From the NCBI GenBank assembly GCA_014529385.2, contig CM043951.1, positions 113,801,469 through 113,865,468 on the forward strand: 64,000 nt of DNA, in the 5' to 3' direction. Position 1 is the stretch's first letter, and every line of letters begins with the position of its first letter. The position numbers were made by a program, and so were the translations under genes. Shown here piece by piece: positions 31,455-43,858 of the stretch. A model generated the notes under the pieces. The model saw only the letters and a list, made by a program, of their open reading frames with translations, did not search any database and had not been told where the DNA came from. Source of the stretch: Adiantum capillus-veneris. Taxonomy: Eukaryota; Streptophyta; Polypodiopsida; Polypodiales; Pteridaceae.

Positions 31455-32060
31455 ATGGAGCGAGCTTTTGTTTTTTGGAGGGGCAGCCAGTGGTACTTAA
31501 GCTACCCACTACTCCTTCACCCCCTCCTCCTCCACCACCTCCATCTATCCCCTCTCATTCTCCCTAACCTCTACTCTTCACTCTCCTGCTCTCTTTTTCT
31601 CTCCTTGCCTTCACTCTCCCGATCTCTCTTTATCTCCCTGTCTCCACACCTCTTCCTCACTAAATTCTTTCCCTCTCTCCCTCCCTCTGCTCCCCCTATC
31701 TTTTTCTCTCATTCCCTCCCTTGATTTCACTCACTCCCTCGATCTTAATTCCATGTCCTTTTCCCATTACATACCTTTGCTGCTCCCTCCCTCCCTTGGC
31801 ATTAATGTGTCATTTCAATCTACTTCTTTCTTCTCTCTCACCCGTTCCCTCTCTCCCTCTATTGGGCTCTACCTGTCATTCTAACCCACATATTTCCTCT
31901 CTCTTACCCATTTATTCTCTCACTACCATGTCCTAATTCTCTCCCTGACCCATTCCGTCTCTCCCTCTCTTGGCCTCCACATGTCATTTTTAACCTACTT
32001 CTTTCCTCTCTCTCACCCATTCACTCTCTTTTTCTCCCTCCATTGAGTACTCCCTCTCTC
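31455..32060. repeat. pyrimidine-rich minisatellite
   Basis: About 90% pyrimidine on the plus strand. Three imperfect copies of a 70-105-bp unit (CTCCCTC...TTGGCCTCTACATGTCATTT, then CTTCTTTCCTCTCTCTCACCC) can be aligned between 31780 and 32035. Open frames are low-complexity translations. Confidence 0.75.
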
Positions 32061-32121
32061 CCTATCTCTCTCTCTCTTCCCCTCCCCCGAGACCTTTTCT
32101 TCCTGTCCATCTATTTCTATA

Positions 32122-32200
<79 letters not shown>
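32122..32200. repeat. (CT)n microsatellite
   Basis: About 39 uninterrupted CT units. Confidence 0.97.
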
Positions 32201-32202
<2 letters not shown>

Positions 32203-32329
32203 CCCGTACCATCACCTTGCTTAAGTGCATATATCTCCTACACCCTTCCTTATTGTGTCTTCCTCTATCCCTTTCTTTAGAGAGATCCCACTCCCATGAT
32301 GTCTCCTTTCCTCCTTCCTTCCTTCCTTC

Positions 32330-32700
32330 CAACCACCTATACTGCTCCCAACTACAAAACCATGTTTTTTTGCTGAAATTGTACATTCCCTTACATGCTT
32401 GAGCATATCCCCTTGTCAACGATACACACTATCATAGACATGTGGCTAATATTCAATGTGAGACATGGCGTTGGGCCCATGGAGAAGAGTCAAATCAAGT
32501 GTGCACATTATGCTCACTACAAGTTCAAGAGTTTGAGTACCTAGAGTGCTCAGCTTGAGTGATACCTAGAGTGCTCACTGCAAGTTCAAAAGTTTGCGTA
32601 CCTAGAGTCCTCAGTTTTTGGTCACATCCAAACTTGCTACCCTCACAATTTTATCCATGACTTAGATCTGCACATTTTCCTCTCCCAGCCAAAGTGTGGG
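32330..32700 (+). repeat. dispersed repeat, copy 1
   Basis: Shares ordered blocks with 38868-39110 and 58830-59130: CCAACTACAAAACCATGTTT, AATGTGAGACA, GGAGAAGAGTCAAAT, CATTATGCTCACTACAAGTT, and GTGCTCAGC...CACATCCAAACTTGCT. Each copy lies beside a long microsatellite. Possibly an LTR or a non-coding element; no coding sequence. Confidence 0.65.
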
Positions 32701-32782
32701 CTCTCAATTGCGACTTTCATCACCACAATTTTGGAGCGCATATCTATATATTTATTTATTTATCTATATTTTAATTTATTTA

Positions 32783-32994
32783 TGTGTGTGTATCTATATA
32801 CATTTGTATACATACACATATTTATATGTATTTACACGTATACATACATATGTATACATACACATGTGTGTGTATATATGTATATCTGTGTGTGTATCTA
32901 TATACATTTGTATACATACACATATTTATATGTATTTACACGTATACATACATATGTATACATACACATGTGTGTGTATATATGTATATCTGTG
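32783..32994. repeat. 104-bp tandem duplication in (TG)/(TA)-rich DNA
   Basis: TATCTATATACATTTGTATA at 32791 recurs at 32895 and the two units are almost identical, ending GTATATATGTATATCTGTG. Confidence 0.9.
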
Positions 32995-33085
32995 GGTATT
33001 CCATGCTACCTTCCACTAGTATTATCGCTAATGGAGAAATCCAACGAAGGGAGAGCTCAGGGGGATATCTGGTGGAAGGGGGCAA

Positions 33086-33190
<105 letters not shown>

Positions 33191-33364
33191 ATAGATAGAT
33201 TGAATTATCGTCTGTGGAGGTCAGATATGACCCATGGGACCAAAATCAAAACATTCCAAAGGGGTTCTTTTAATTGAGAGGATCGTGAAATACATCTCAG
33301 TTAAAGACTGAGAGTCCAAAGAGGTGTCAAAAAGAAAAGCTAAAATGAATAACACTAAGAAGGG

Positions 33365-34101
33365 GAAGGTGGGGAGGGAGCCGACTTGGGAGTTCAAAAC
33401 TCCTGAATAATGGATTTACCTACTCGATAGAGTGCCCATTTCCCTACTGTGCATGCTTCTTGCATCTTCTAGAGTTCTACCTTCTTTTGTATGAGTTGGG
33501 TGGGTGTGAGATCTTTTGCAAACCAAACTTTAGTATCCTTGAAAAGCCTTGATTGTTCAAGGAGTTTGATTCGATCCGTCATGGTCTTGAAAGTGAGATT
33601 TGTGTGGTTGGTGCAATGCTAATGTGTAAGAGAGGTGATTGTTGCTGGATTCCATTGTACCAAGTGGGTTATTGCTTGGATACGGGCAAAACACTTGTGA
33701 AGCTTGAGATCCCCCTCCACTTTCCAGTTACTTGGGAGCCCGCCGATGCAGACATTGAGGGCTATGTCCTCTTGTCGTTATCGTTCGTGTAGCGTGAATG
33801 CCACACGGTCTTTGACATCGCAAAAGATTACCTCCTGCACTTTAGTTTTGACCTCCATTGTGAGGATGGTCTCCACTTCCGCTTTTGTTTTATTGAGCTT
33901 GACCTCCATCTCTTCTTTCTTGCAGTTTTTCATTGTAGCAAGCCGGGCCTCAATGGTAGCAAGTCTTTGCTTCAACTTATCATTCTCCTTGCAAAGTTTG
34001 GCGACTTCATTTTGAAGGCCGACAACATTGTCCTGCTTCACGGGGGTCACTACAACCCTTGCCAAGGTGACCTTGCCACGGGATGAAGCCCGAGTAGCCA
34101 T
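33365..34101 (-). pseudogene. L1-type LINE ORF1-like protein remnant
   Basis: Minus strand. The first 107 codons (33778-34101, MATRASSRGKVTLARVVVTP) form a coiled coil. Beyond a frame change, 33792-33365 continue with RQEDIALNVCIGGLPSNWKV and then LTFKTMTDRIKLLEQSRLFK, VWFAKDLTPTQLIQKKVEL and GKWALYR-GKSIIQEF, with two stops. Coiled coil, then an RNA-recognition-like part, then a basic C-terminal domain is the layout of L1-type ORF1 RNA chaperones. It aligns block for block with the plus-strand remnant at 37.6-38.4 kb. Confidence 0.55.
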
Positions 34102-34463
34102 GGCCGCTACTCAAAAGACTTAAGGATGGGCTATCAGTAGTCTTGGTGTGGGAAAGGCTTCTTAATAGTTAGACTGTGTGTGAGTAAGGTTCAAGGTCGA
34201 GGAAAGTAAACTCAAAGGGGAGCGAGCCAGTGACAAGGACGAGCACGGGAAGGAGCTCGTGACGAGAACCGGTATGGGAAGGAGCCCATGACGAGAACCG
34301 GTATGGGAAGGAGCCCATGTCGAGAGGGACACGCCAGTGCTAGCTAATGCAATGCTTGTTGGCTGATGCAATAGCATTGGCGCTAGCTGGTGTAGGGCGG
34401 TGCTGGCTGGATCTGGACGAAGCAGAAGGTGAAGTGATTGTTGCTAGGGTTTCTTGGAGACCA

Positions 34464-34465
<2 letters not shown>

Positions 34466-34517
<52 letters not shown>
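34466..34517. repeat. (AT)n microsatellite
   Basis: About 25 AT units, then a GA run. Confidence 0.97.
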
Positions 34518-34520
<3 letters not shown>

Positions 34521-34646
34521 TAGAGAGAGAGAGAGAAGCAATATATAATTTTAACATGCCAAGAAACCATTCCATGAGACCTCAAACATTTATCTGTCAT
34601 TGGGATTTGAGCTCAAGACCTATGATTCAAGATGGTTTGTAACTGA

Positions 34647-34648
<2 letters not shown>

Positions 34649-34705
<57 letters not shown>

Positions 34706-34909
34706 TCCAAAGGAAAAGAAGAGAAAAGCCTTCTTCTCTTGACTTTCTTAGACTAAAATTTGGAAAAAAAATTGCTATAATTTGACCAAAAAAAGGGGAG
34801 GTTGGACCATACCACTAGCGCCAGTGGTATGGTCCAATCTCCGCTTTTTTTTTCAAATTTTAGCATAAGAAAGTGAAGAGAAGAAGGCTTTTCTCTTTTT
34901 CTCTTTTGG

Positions 34910-34960
<51 letters not shown>
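34649..34960. repeat. foldback element with microsatellite outer arms
   Basis: Left arm: (GT)n(GA)n, then TCCAAAGGAAAAGAAGAGAA... from 34706. Right arm: ...TTCTCTTTTTCTCTTTTGGA to 34910, then (TC)n(AC)n. The centre, TTGGACCATACCACT at 34803-34817 against AGTGGTATGGTCCAA at 34823-34837, is perfect. The left arm has an extra block of roughly 20-30 bp near 34771-34800. Confidence 0.85.
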
Positions 34961-34961
<1 letters not shown>

Positions 34962-35005
34962 CCTCTACACAGTGTAAAACAAAGTTATAATGAATTTTGA
35001 TATGT

Positions 35006-35076
<71 letters not shown>

Positions 35077-35122
35077 ACCCTCTACACAGTGTAAAACAAA
35101 GTTATAATGAATTTTGATATGT

Positions 35123-35191
<69 letters not shown>
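34912..35191. repeat. tandem repeat of (TC)n(AC)n plus a 50-bp unique block
   Basis: Unit (TC)n(AC)nCCCTCTACACAGTGTAAAAC... with GTTATAATGAATTTTGATAT, period about 117 bp, twice, followed by a third (TC)n(AC)n. Array length differences lie in the dinucleotide parts. Confidence 0.9.
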
Positions 35192-35192
<1 letters not shown>

Positions 35193-35199
35193 TTCATAA

Positions 35200-36680
35200 T
35201 AACTAGTGTCTAAATTATTTTCTCATGTTAAACTGATAATTTAATATGGGGAAGTACCAGGGGAGAAAAAGCTAGAATATTGGTTAGGTTGGCAGACCGG
35301 TCACAGCAGGGATCCAAAGCAGGGAAAATAGGGATCCAAAGGGGGGGGGGCGTCTGCAAAAGAGCAATGTACATCAATGAGCTTCAAAGACCCTAAGGTT
35401 CATCCCATTAAGACTTCCAAAATGCTAAGATTTCAAAACTCAAAGCTAATGTTCAATGGTCAAACTCTAGGTAAATTTGGATGCTTATGGGAAGACTCAA
35501 AAGTCTCCCACATCCCTATCTAGGAGGGGGCGAGCCTTGTATGTAGGGGATGAGAGAGAAACACACGCACACTCTTGCAAGCTCCCTTTACACAAAAAGC
35601 ATAGTGGAAACATGTCAGTTCCCTAGCCCAGTTGCCCCCAAGGTGCATTCAAATCCTATTGGATGGCCATAGAGGTGGACCAATGAGAATTAGGCTAGAG
35701 TAAATTTAGTTTAATTCATTTAAAAGCACTTGATAAAAGAACTAATAGAAATTAAGCTCTCTGGAAGACTATTTCACATACTCCAAAGGGGTCCAATGAA
35801 CATTCAACAGTCTAATGGCTTGTCTGATACGTAAAGCTCTGACAAAAGGGGAAAGGGGGACACATGTCACAAGGCTAAGCTTTGCAGGGTCCAATAGGAT
35901 GCCATCATGAGTAAAAAGCAAGAGGGGTCGACCAAGAGAGAGGCGGGGCTAATTTTTGAAAGGCATTATCACTTACACACTCACACAAGCTCATGTGTGA
36001 AGAAAAGAAGACTCTCTCTCCTTCTCAAGATTTAATGGAAACCTCATCATCTACTCCAAGCTTGTGAGAAGGGAGGCCTACAACTACAACTCTTGGCTTT
36101 GTGATGCAAATCTAGCCAAGAGCCAAGCTCCAATGCATGCTCATCTCCTCTATCATGCTAATTACTAAGCTATCCTAAGCTATTATAAGAGATTATGTGA
36201 GGAGACATACTTATTTCTTGTAAGAATACTCCTTCTTCCTCTAGATCTACTCCCATACCCCACCATCTCTTACCATCTTCAAAGGTGTGTGAGGTCTTGG
36301 GTCTGAGACCGTGAGGGAATTGATGTTGTGTTTTACAAGTGTGAGCTTGGTGCTTGAAGCTTCCATCTTCATTGCACCAGCAAGTTATTGAAGGAACACA
36401 AAGTATTCTATTGTAAAATGTCTCCCATGATGGGGAGAGCCTATAATACAAAACCTTTGGGGGGGGGGGGGGGGGGGGGGGACCGGCTCCATGTAAATCC
36501 GTTCCTCAATTGTTGTCAATAGCTTAATTTCTCTCTCTTTTTGAAGTATTGTTAATGCCTATCTAACTAGGTGCTATGCTTTTGTTGCTCTCTCCATCCA
36601 AGCCCTCTCGCTATGCTCATTAGGAATCTATTCTAATGAAATGCTCACTAAGGGTCTATGTTATTTTCTGCTACACACAA
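35200..36680. other. no gene recognised
   Basis: Unique-looking sequence with poly(G) tracts at about 35341-35350 and 36462-36481. A minus-strand frame of 93 codons (36170-36451) has no recognisable motif and I do not call it. Confidence 0.4.
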
Positions 36681-36945
36681 GTTACTAGACCACTAAATGT
36701 TACACACACACACACACACACACACACTCTCTCCACACTATTTGTAAAAAAAAATACACACTCTAACTCTTACTAGACCACTAAATGTTACACACACACA
36801 CACACACTCCACACTATTTGTAAAAAAATACACACACACTAAATGTTACTAGACCACTAAAAAATACAAGTTACTAGACCACTAAATGTTACACACACAC
36901 ACACACTCCACACTATTTGTAAAAAAATACTTTCAATGTACTTTT
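36680..36945. repeat. minisatellite TTACTAGACCACTAAATG plus (CA)n
   Basis: Four partial units, each TTACTAGACCACTAAATGTTACACAC... with CCACACTATTTGTAAAAAAA, in tandem with variable (CA)n length; the third unit is truncated. Confidence 0.85.
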
Positions 36946-36951
36946 TCTTGT

Positions 36952-37280
<329 letters not shown>

Positions 37281-37599
37281 TCCCTTGTGTCTTCCCCATG
37301 GTGAGGGCAGCCCTGTGGGGGGGTGTTAACCCTAAGCCTCGCCATGTGACATAGAAAATAGTCCCGGCTCCTGCTGCATCCTTCTCGCTCGTGTTGCAGA
37401 GTCTCAGCCCGTTGATCCATCTCTTGCTACAAGAAATCCTACCATTCCCTTGCTCCTGTTATAGACATGACCTCCTTCTTCATGGCATACTCCTCCCCTC
37501 GCTCCTAATGCACAAACACAATCCTCCCATTCTCCTCCTGTTTTCTTGCTCTCCCTGTCAACACTCTCTTGCTCTTGCTGCACACTCACCAAAACAACA

Positions 37600-38400
37600 T
37601 TGTCGAGCGTTTTCAACTTTGAATTATTCTAGCTTGCAAAGACCCAAGTCCCATGCTTTGAACCTTGAAGGCCAGCTATCCATACTCTACCTAGGAAAGA
37701 GGAAGCCCCATGTCTTCTTGGTGGTGGCAGTCACACCAAGGAAAGATCCAGCCAGACACCAAGAAGCAAGGATTTTAGTGCTCAAGGCACAAATCCAAGA
37801 ACTCATCGGAAAGAATGAGAAACTCAAGCTTTGCCTGCTTAAGATAGAGGAGACAAAGGAAGCAGATATCCAAGCTTTCCTCTCAAAATCCCAAGGTGTT
37901 GAAGTGTCCCTTACCAAAACCGTCAAGGCAGTGAAGGAAGTTCATGAAGCAAATCACAGGAATCTCGACACACAGATACAAGCAGCTCTACAAGAATGCC
38001 GACTTCAAGAATCCCTTGGCCTTAAGGTTAGGACTGGAGGACTTCCCAGACCATGGTACACTAGCGAGGACACTCTGGAAAAATCAATTGTAAAGCTTAA
38101 TGAGATTCTTCAACTTGTCCCCATCAAGCCTGAGACCATTTCTTGGATCAATCACAAACCTAAACAAGTGTCACATGAGCATTGCATTCACACTTTTCAA
38201 AGATAAAGAAGAATGGCTGCAGTTACTACATCAATCTCGCCTCCTCAAGGGAAAATCATTTTGGATCATTGAAGAACTGATGACAAATCAACTCAAAGCT
38301 AAGGCAAGCGAGCTCAAGAAGGTACACAAAGCTCACAAACAAGGTAAATGGGCAGTCTATTGAGGAGGAAAAGCCATCATCCAAGAGATCCAAAAACCCA
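37600..38400 (+). pseudogene. L1-type LINE ORF1-like protein remnant (second copy, opposite strand)
   Basis: Plus strand. The coiled coil (LKAQIQELIGKNEKLKLCLL and following, about 37780-37960) is followed by a segment IVKLNEILQLVPIKPETISW, a frame change near 38150, and FTLFKDKEEWLQLLHQSRLL, FWIIEELMTNQLKAKASELK and GKWAVY-GGKAIIQEIQKPKS. These blocks match the minus-strand copy at 33.4-34.1 kb in order and spacing. The ORF that opens at 37391 begins with repeat-derived sequence, so its start is not the true one. Confidence 0.55.
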
Positions 38401-38566
38401 AATCATCCCTTCCTTAGGTTTTGTTTTCCCCTTTTCCTTTTTACCCTCTTGATGGACCCTCAGTCCTCAATTGATATGTTTCGCCATCTTCTTCTTAGAC
38501 AAAACCGTTGTAGTGTTTGGTCTTGGTCCCATGGGACATATCTGACCTCCGTGTGGACGATAATGA

Positions 38567-38568
38567 AA

Positions 38569-38635
<67 letters not shown>

Positions 38636-38710
38636 CACACACTCCCACATAATATTACACCATCCCTTGCCCAGTATCCTCTTTGTCTTTGGTCCCATGC
38701 CACCCATATT

Positions 38711-38761
<51 letters not shown>

Positions 38762-38783
38762 CACACACACACACACACATAAA
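38567..38783. repeat. (CT)n(GT)n and (TC)n..(AC)n arrays
   Basis: A (CT)n run turns into (GT)n at about 38592 and ends near 38633; a second pair, (TC)n then (AC)n, spans about 38713-38780. Frames across them are repeat translations. Confidence 0.95.
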
Positions 38784-38867
38784 AAGAGACACATACACAC
38801 ACCAATGTATTTTGTCATTTGACAAAATCCAACATGCTATGCTACAAACAATACATCACCCATATTT

Positions 38868-39110
38868 CCCCCAACTACATAACCATGTTCTTTGTTAAAA
38901 GAAGAAATTTTACTCCTCCTAATATGCTTGTGACTTTCCCCTTGTGAATAATACAAATTAGCTCAATCATTTGTCTTGGCTCCCAGTCCCTTCGATATGA
39001 GACAGAGCAATGGGGAAATGGAAAAGAGTCACATTGACTATGTACGTTATGCTCACTGCAAGTTTGAGAGTGTAAGTGCCACACATTGCTAGCGTCATAA
39101 GCTTTTGCAT
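38868..39110 (+). repeat. dispersed repeat, copy 2
   Basis: CCCAACTACATAACCATGTT, GGCTCCCAGTCCCTTCGATA, GAGACAGAGCAATGGGGAAA and GTTATGCTCACTGCAAGTTT parallel copies 1 and 3. Confidence 0.65.
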
Positions 39111-39221
39111 TATGTGATAGAATATGATAGTCTATGAAAAGGAATGCAATATGTCAAATGCACATTCTCGTTCCATATCTACCCTCTTCAATGTGCATAA
39201 TGAGAGAGATAGGGTACACTA

Positions 39222-39224
39222 GAA

Positions 39225-39256
<32 letters not shown>

Positions 39257-39263
39257 GGGGGGG
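39222..39263. repeat. (GA)n(G)n tract
   Basis: A GA run passes into about 18 Gs. Confidence 0.95.
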
Positions 39264-39445
39264 AGGAAGGTCACATAAGAAAGTATGGAGAGACATGGCC
39301 AGGGATAAATGGACACGATTTTGAATACTTCCACACACATACACACATTTTCAGAGGATGGATAGAGAGAGTGTGTGTGTTTTTTGTTTCTGTTTTCTTT
39401 TCTTTTTTTTCGGGGGGGGGGGGCTCATATCACTATATCACACGG

Positions 39446-39828
39446 GCATGCTCAAATGGGATCAATGGTGGAGGAGGAAAATGTGGGACGTGCCAATCGT
39501 CGACCGTCAGATTCGACCATTGCTCCAAATTTACTAGTCTGTCCGAATTTACAAATTTGCCCCGAATTTACTAATCAGCCCACATTTACAATATGACATA
39601 CTCGAATCCCTTATATTTCAACGACGCATGCGAGCGTAGTGGTTAATGCAGATGGCTCGTAGTGGGGAGGTCACGGGTTCAAGACATGGGATGCGGACTG
39701 CCCCGAATTTACAAGCCTACTCAAATTTATTTTTCTCCCCGGGTTTACCAAATGTCCCGAATTTACAAGTGTGCATCTAACGGTCCGAATCACCTCAACC
39801 ATAGATCCCATTTGAAGTCGACCATGCA
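39446..39828. mobile_element. MITE-like element with about 22-bp terminal inverted repeats
   Basis: Left CAAATGGGATCAATGGTGG (39453-39471) pairs with the reverse complement of 39797-39815 (CAAATGGGATCTATGGTTG). Weaker pairing continues inward through GACCGTCAGAT against GACCGTTAGAT, and outward through a GCATG on each side. The interior is a minisatellite of 17-19-bp units CCCGAATTTACAAnnnnG on both sides of a tRNA-like segment. Confidence 0.6.
39625..39695 (+). ncRNA. tRNA-like sequence (SINE head or tRNA pseudogene)
   Basis: A-box-like GAGCGTAGTGGTTAATGC (39632-39649) and B-box-like CACGGGTTCAAGACA are correctly spaced for an internal Pol III promoter. The ends CGCAT and ATGCG can pair as an acceptor-like stem. 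No clear anticodon arm, so it is more likely a tRNA-derived SINE head than a working tRNA. Confidence 0.5.
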
Positions 39829-39829
39829 A

Positions 39830-41660
39830 GATAGTGTGGAAAGAGAGGAGGGGGGGCGGGGGGGTGGACACAGAGAGAAATAGGAGGTTGAGAGAGGGGG
39901 GGAGTTTGAAGCTGGTCTTGCAATGTGGAGGAGCAAGAGGGGTTGTAGTGGCTCAAAGGTAGTGTCACTTACCGTCAGTAGTAGAGGCGGCAATGGGCAG
40001 CATCTAGTAATGGTCAAAAAATATAGTTAATTACTACTATCGATTTGCAGATCTTTAGACTTTTTGGTGACCAAAAATTCCCAACCTTACAATGATGATG
40101 CCATAAGTTGTTTTTTTTTGAATGAACACTCTAATCCAAAAACAAGTGAAAGTGAGGTTGACAAGAGATGCTAATGTAAGCACTGGCCCAAAAAGTAGCA
40201 ACAAATTCACTGCAAAATCCATCATCGTGTGAAGAACAACGACTTATGTACTTGAGAAACTCTTCAGTATGTTACTAGCCCAAGAAATGAAGAATAATTG
40301 CTCTATAAATCTAAGATAGATTTTCCATCACAACTATAGTCACAGAAACACCAAAAGTAAAAAGTAAACATCTTGAAATTTTCAAGGTGTGATATTTATA
40401 GCAATAATTTTAATGGATCACATGTGTTCCAAAACACTAAACTTGCACATCCTCCAGCATGTGCTACATTAGTCTTTGATAAGCATAGAATATAATTATT
40501 AGACAACATGTCTTTCCTTTCATCCTCACTTTGTATACAATCATACCCATCATCTTCATGACTTTCTTGTGCGTGGATCAGCATCCCCTCTTTTCTTGAA
40601 TAGCAAACAAAACTTTTTCACTTTTCTCCCACCTAAATCACACAACCTGTAAGATGCATTCCCATGCACATGCTTAACAAGATAGACGCCAAACCATCTC
40701 TTTGAAAGCTTTTTTAATGAAGGGGAAGGATATTAAGTGAGCTTGGTGAAGCGAGCTTTTTTCCCTCCTCCACCCTTGCCTCTCACTACCAATCTTGACT
40801 ATATTTGTATTGATGCTAAATGTCTCCATGACTTGTTTGATGATGATCATGTAGATGGTGCCTCTTGCTACATTCATAATCGTTAGCATGCCCCATTTTT
40901 GAAGTAGTTCCTACTTGCTGCCTTTCAAAGAAAATGTGTCTATGGATTGATAAGAAATTGTTGTTAAGGAGTATCCTAATTCTAAGCCCTATGTCATTTC
41001 TTCTATGATCTATTGTTTATCTTCCAAGAGTTCTTACATTGATTTGGAGGAGATAAAACCACGCTTTCCCATCTTTGGGTTTTGTAAAATCAATTGTGTT
41101 GAAAAGGAGAACTTGCAAGAGGAGCTTGGCGATGGAAACCAAGCATGCAAAGGAGAGCTTATGTGTGTAACGTTTAGGCGATAGATTTTTAATAGGAGGC
41201 TCTGTGTCAAAAGTTCTTTGGGTATAAGAGGTGAGGGAATGGTTTCAAGGTCACACACTTATCACATACTGATTCTAGTTCAAGCTATACATGTGCCACT
41301 CTTTGTGCACCTCAAGAAAACAATAGCTTTGTAAAGGTACTTCAAACCTCTTCTAAACGTCTATTGTCTAAGAGTGGACTTGTGCAATCCTCATATTATT
41401 TGTAATTGAATATTGTGGTTGACTTTGACCACCCTAGACCTCAGTAAGAATACATCTAGTGGAGGGTTTTAGAGTCACATGATTTGACAACCTCACATAC
41501 TAGCACTAGATTGCAGTTGACCCATCCTAGTACTAGAGGCTCTGTTGTAGTAGGGACCCCAAAAAACATCACGAGTCTGTAGACAAGTCCTTTAGTTTGT
41601 CTGTGCCATTGAAGAAAATGTAGTCCACCTCCTAAGGTCATAACCACGCTATCTGCAGAT
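39830..41660. other. no gene recognised
   Basis: AT-rich sequence with short unrelated open frames on both strands. The largest minus-strand ones (40396-40584, 40674-40889, 41034-41258) carry no motif I can name. Confidence 0.4.
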
Positions 41661-41664
41661 TGGG

Positions 41665-42185
41665 CATTTGAAAGAGGATGGGGTCTAGGAGGGACTTTGT
41701 ATTCTCCATGACACTATGGAGGTGATTAAGATTTTCCATGAGACTATGGAATTTTTATTTTCCATGAAAGTATGGAGGTGATTTAAATTTGGACAAATAG
41801 GTGCACACCATGTGTGCAAGAACGGTGGGTGTGTAAGAGAGGTGTAAGATTGGTCGATGGATCCACCCCCCCCCCCCCCCAAAAAAAAAAGGAGGTGCTA
41901 ATTTTAGAATTTTTGGTCTTCCGTAACTCCTACATAGTATCTCTGACTTAAGAGGATATTATAAATCTATGATCTACATCTTGGTTTCTTTCTAGAGATA
42001 TGCTACATGATATGGTTTCACCTAATAGATTTAAATTTTCATTTTAGAAGAAAAAAGCTGATTACAAATAAACTAGTCGGTTTGCCAATTCGTATTCTAA
42101 ATCATCCCTTTGGTTGCTTCCTTAGTACTAAAGGTTTGGCTCCCTAAAATCGCTAGATAAAGAGGACCTTCTAAAATCTATTCTC
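41665..42185. mobile_element. TIR element, copy A
   Basis: Begins AGAGGATGGGGTCTAGGAGG and ends so that its reverse complement reads AGAGAATAGATTTTAGAAGG, an imperfect terminal inverted repeat. The interior matches copy B (45172-45834) block for block (CCATGTGTGCAAGAA, CTCCTACATA, AATAAACTAGT...GGTTT). It includes a (C)16(A)10 tract near 41866-41890. No ORF, so non-autonomous. Confidence 0.6.
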
Positions 42186-42419
42186 TTGATGATGGTTTCT
42201 TCGGGCGTAAATTTGATTCGTATAACAAATCTAGAACTCCTTTTTGTATTTTTCATAGTTTCAATTTACTATCATGTGAGTGTTTTCTTTGTTGCAATCC
42301 CACTTCCTGTTCCAGCATTGCTCACTATCAGGTTGTATCTAGCTTCAGTAACTCATCCAGTCTCTTTTTCAAAGTTGAGTTTTAATACATACCATGTTCT
42401 ATTGCTAACCTAAGACTGC

Positions 42420-42900
42420 AAACAACGAGTTTCATTGGTACGGCCTCTTTCATCCCAAACACCATTTTGAAGGGTGTCATTCCATTTTTTATCTAATATG
42501 ATTTTCTCTATCCCTAGAGTGATGTATGGAACTTCTTCTCCTAGTTGTGAGGTTCCTTCTGTGTAGGGTATTAGTCAAAATAGTCTTGATGGTCTTGTTT
42601 CTACTCTCAACCTGTCCATTGCATCTAGGATAGCAATGTGGGGACTTCTAATGCTTGATGGAAAATATTTCAATGAGAATGTGAATTGTTTCATTCATCT
42701 CTATTGGACATTGTATCGACATATGATATGCTCATACAAGAACTAGGAAGTGGACTTGGCTGTGTTGTTGGGAATCACCTTAGCCTCCATCTGCTGTCTA
42801 ACATAGTATGTAGCCATGATTATATACTTGTTCTTCCTAGATGTGACTTTCTTAAAAGTTCCCATGAAATCTAAACCCCATTTTAACGAATATTCCCAAG
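42420..42900 (-). pseudogene. gypsy integrase core remnant
   Basis: Minus strand, frame shifting. GLDFMGTFKKVTSRKNKYII (first Asp) near 42825-42885 and NGQVESRNKTIKTIL (Glu) near 42575-42620 are recognisable. The second Asp segment between them is eroded. Confidence 0.6.
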
Positions 42901-43286
42901 GGATGTAGAGATGTCATAACCGGCTCCATTGAATCTTCCCATTCTTTGGTAAATATTGCATAGTTTACAACCCAAAAAAAAAAGTTACATTTGATATCAT
43001 ACTTTGCCACAATAATCTTTCTTGAAATATATTCTTATAAGTGATATCATTAGAAAAATTTCCTCCAAAATTTCTAGTGTGTGCCTTAATGATTGCTTGC
43101 ATCCTTCCTTGCATAGGTAAATATCTTTTCAAGACTCCATCAAGGCATAATCTCTATAAGGATCCACCTTTTGATAATGTGAACCTTCTTACTAAATTGA
43201 TACCAACCTTTTGGTAATCCACCATATAATTGCAAAAACTCATACACATCCTGCCACTTTAAATTTGGTTCCTCGATCATCATGGT

Positions 43287-43514
43287 CTAAAATAATTTAG
43301 CATCTACTTGTTCATATCTCAAGGATATCAACGAAATACCTTCTATAATTTTGGATAAGAAATTTTCACTTGAGTGGGCCTTCCCATGATTATGGAAGAT
43401 CTTGGAATCAAATTCTAAAAGAAACATCATCCATTTGATTAACCTTATTTGAATGACAACTTTATTAATCACATAAAGTAAACCTTGACGATCAACATAG
43501 AAATGAAATAGCAT
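43287..43514 (-). pseudogene. gypsy RNase H remnant
   Basis: Minus strand. HFYVDRQGLLYVINKVVIQI, WMMFLLEFDSKIFHNHGKAH and ENFLSKI match the gypsy RNase H consensus (HFYVDH.ALLYL.NK, EFDF.I.H.PGK.H, ADFLSRI) with several substitutions. Confidence 0.7.
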
Positions 43515-43858
43515 CCCTAGAAAATAATGTTTGACATTTGTGGCACTAAATACTATATTTGATGCTTCTCTTTTTGTGGATGAACTCCTGTTTTGTGCCT
43601 TACTAAATCTACAATTAAGAAATTATACTCGATCATATTTTTTCTATTAGGCTGGGCCAAACATTAGAAGACTTTGAAGATCATTTAGAGGTCCATATCA
43701 AAGAGAGAGAAGAATAAGTGTCTCTAATCACTAAAAATGCTACATTATATAGAAAATTCAAGTAAAATTAAAATAAAATTATCTACTCATTCAATATAGA
43801 AATACTTTATAAAGGGGCACTCTACTCATGGTATGTACAGGGCTTTTGGCTCGCCTCT

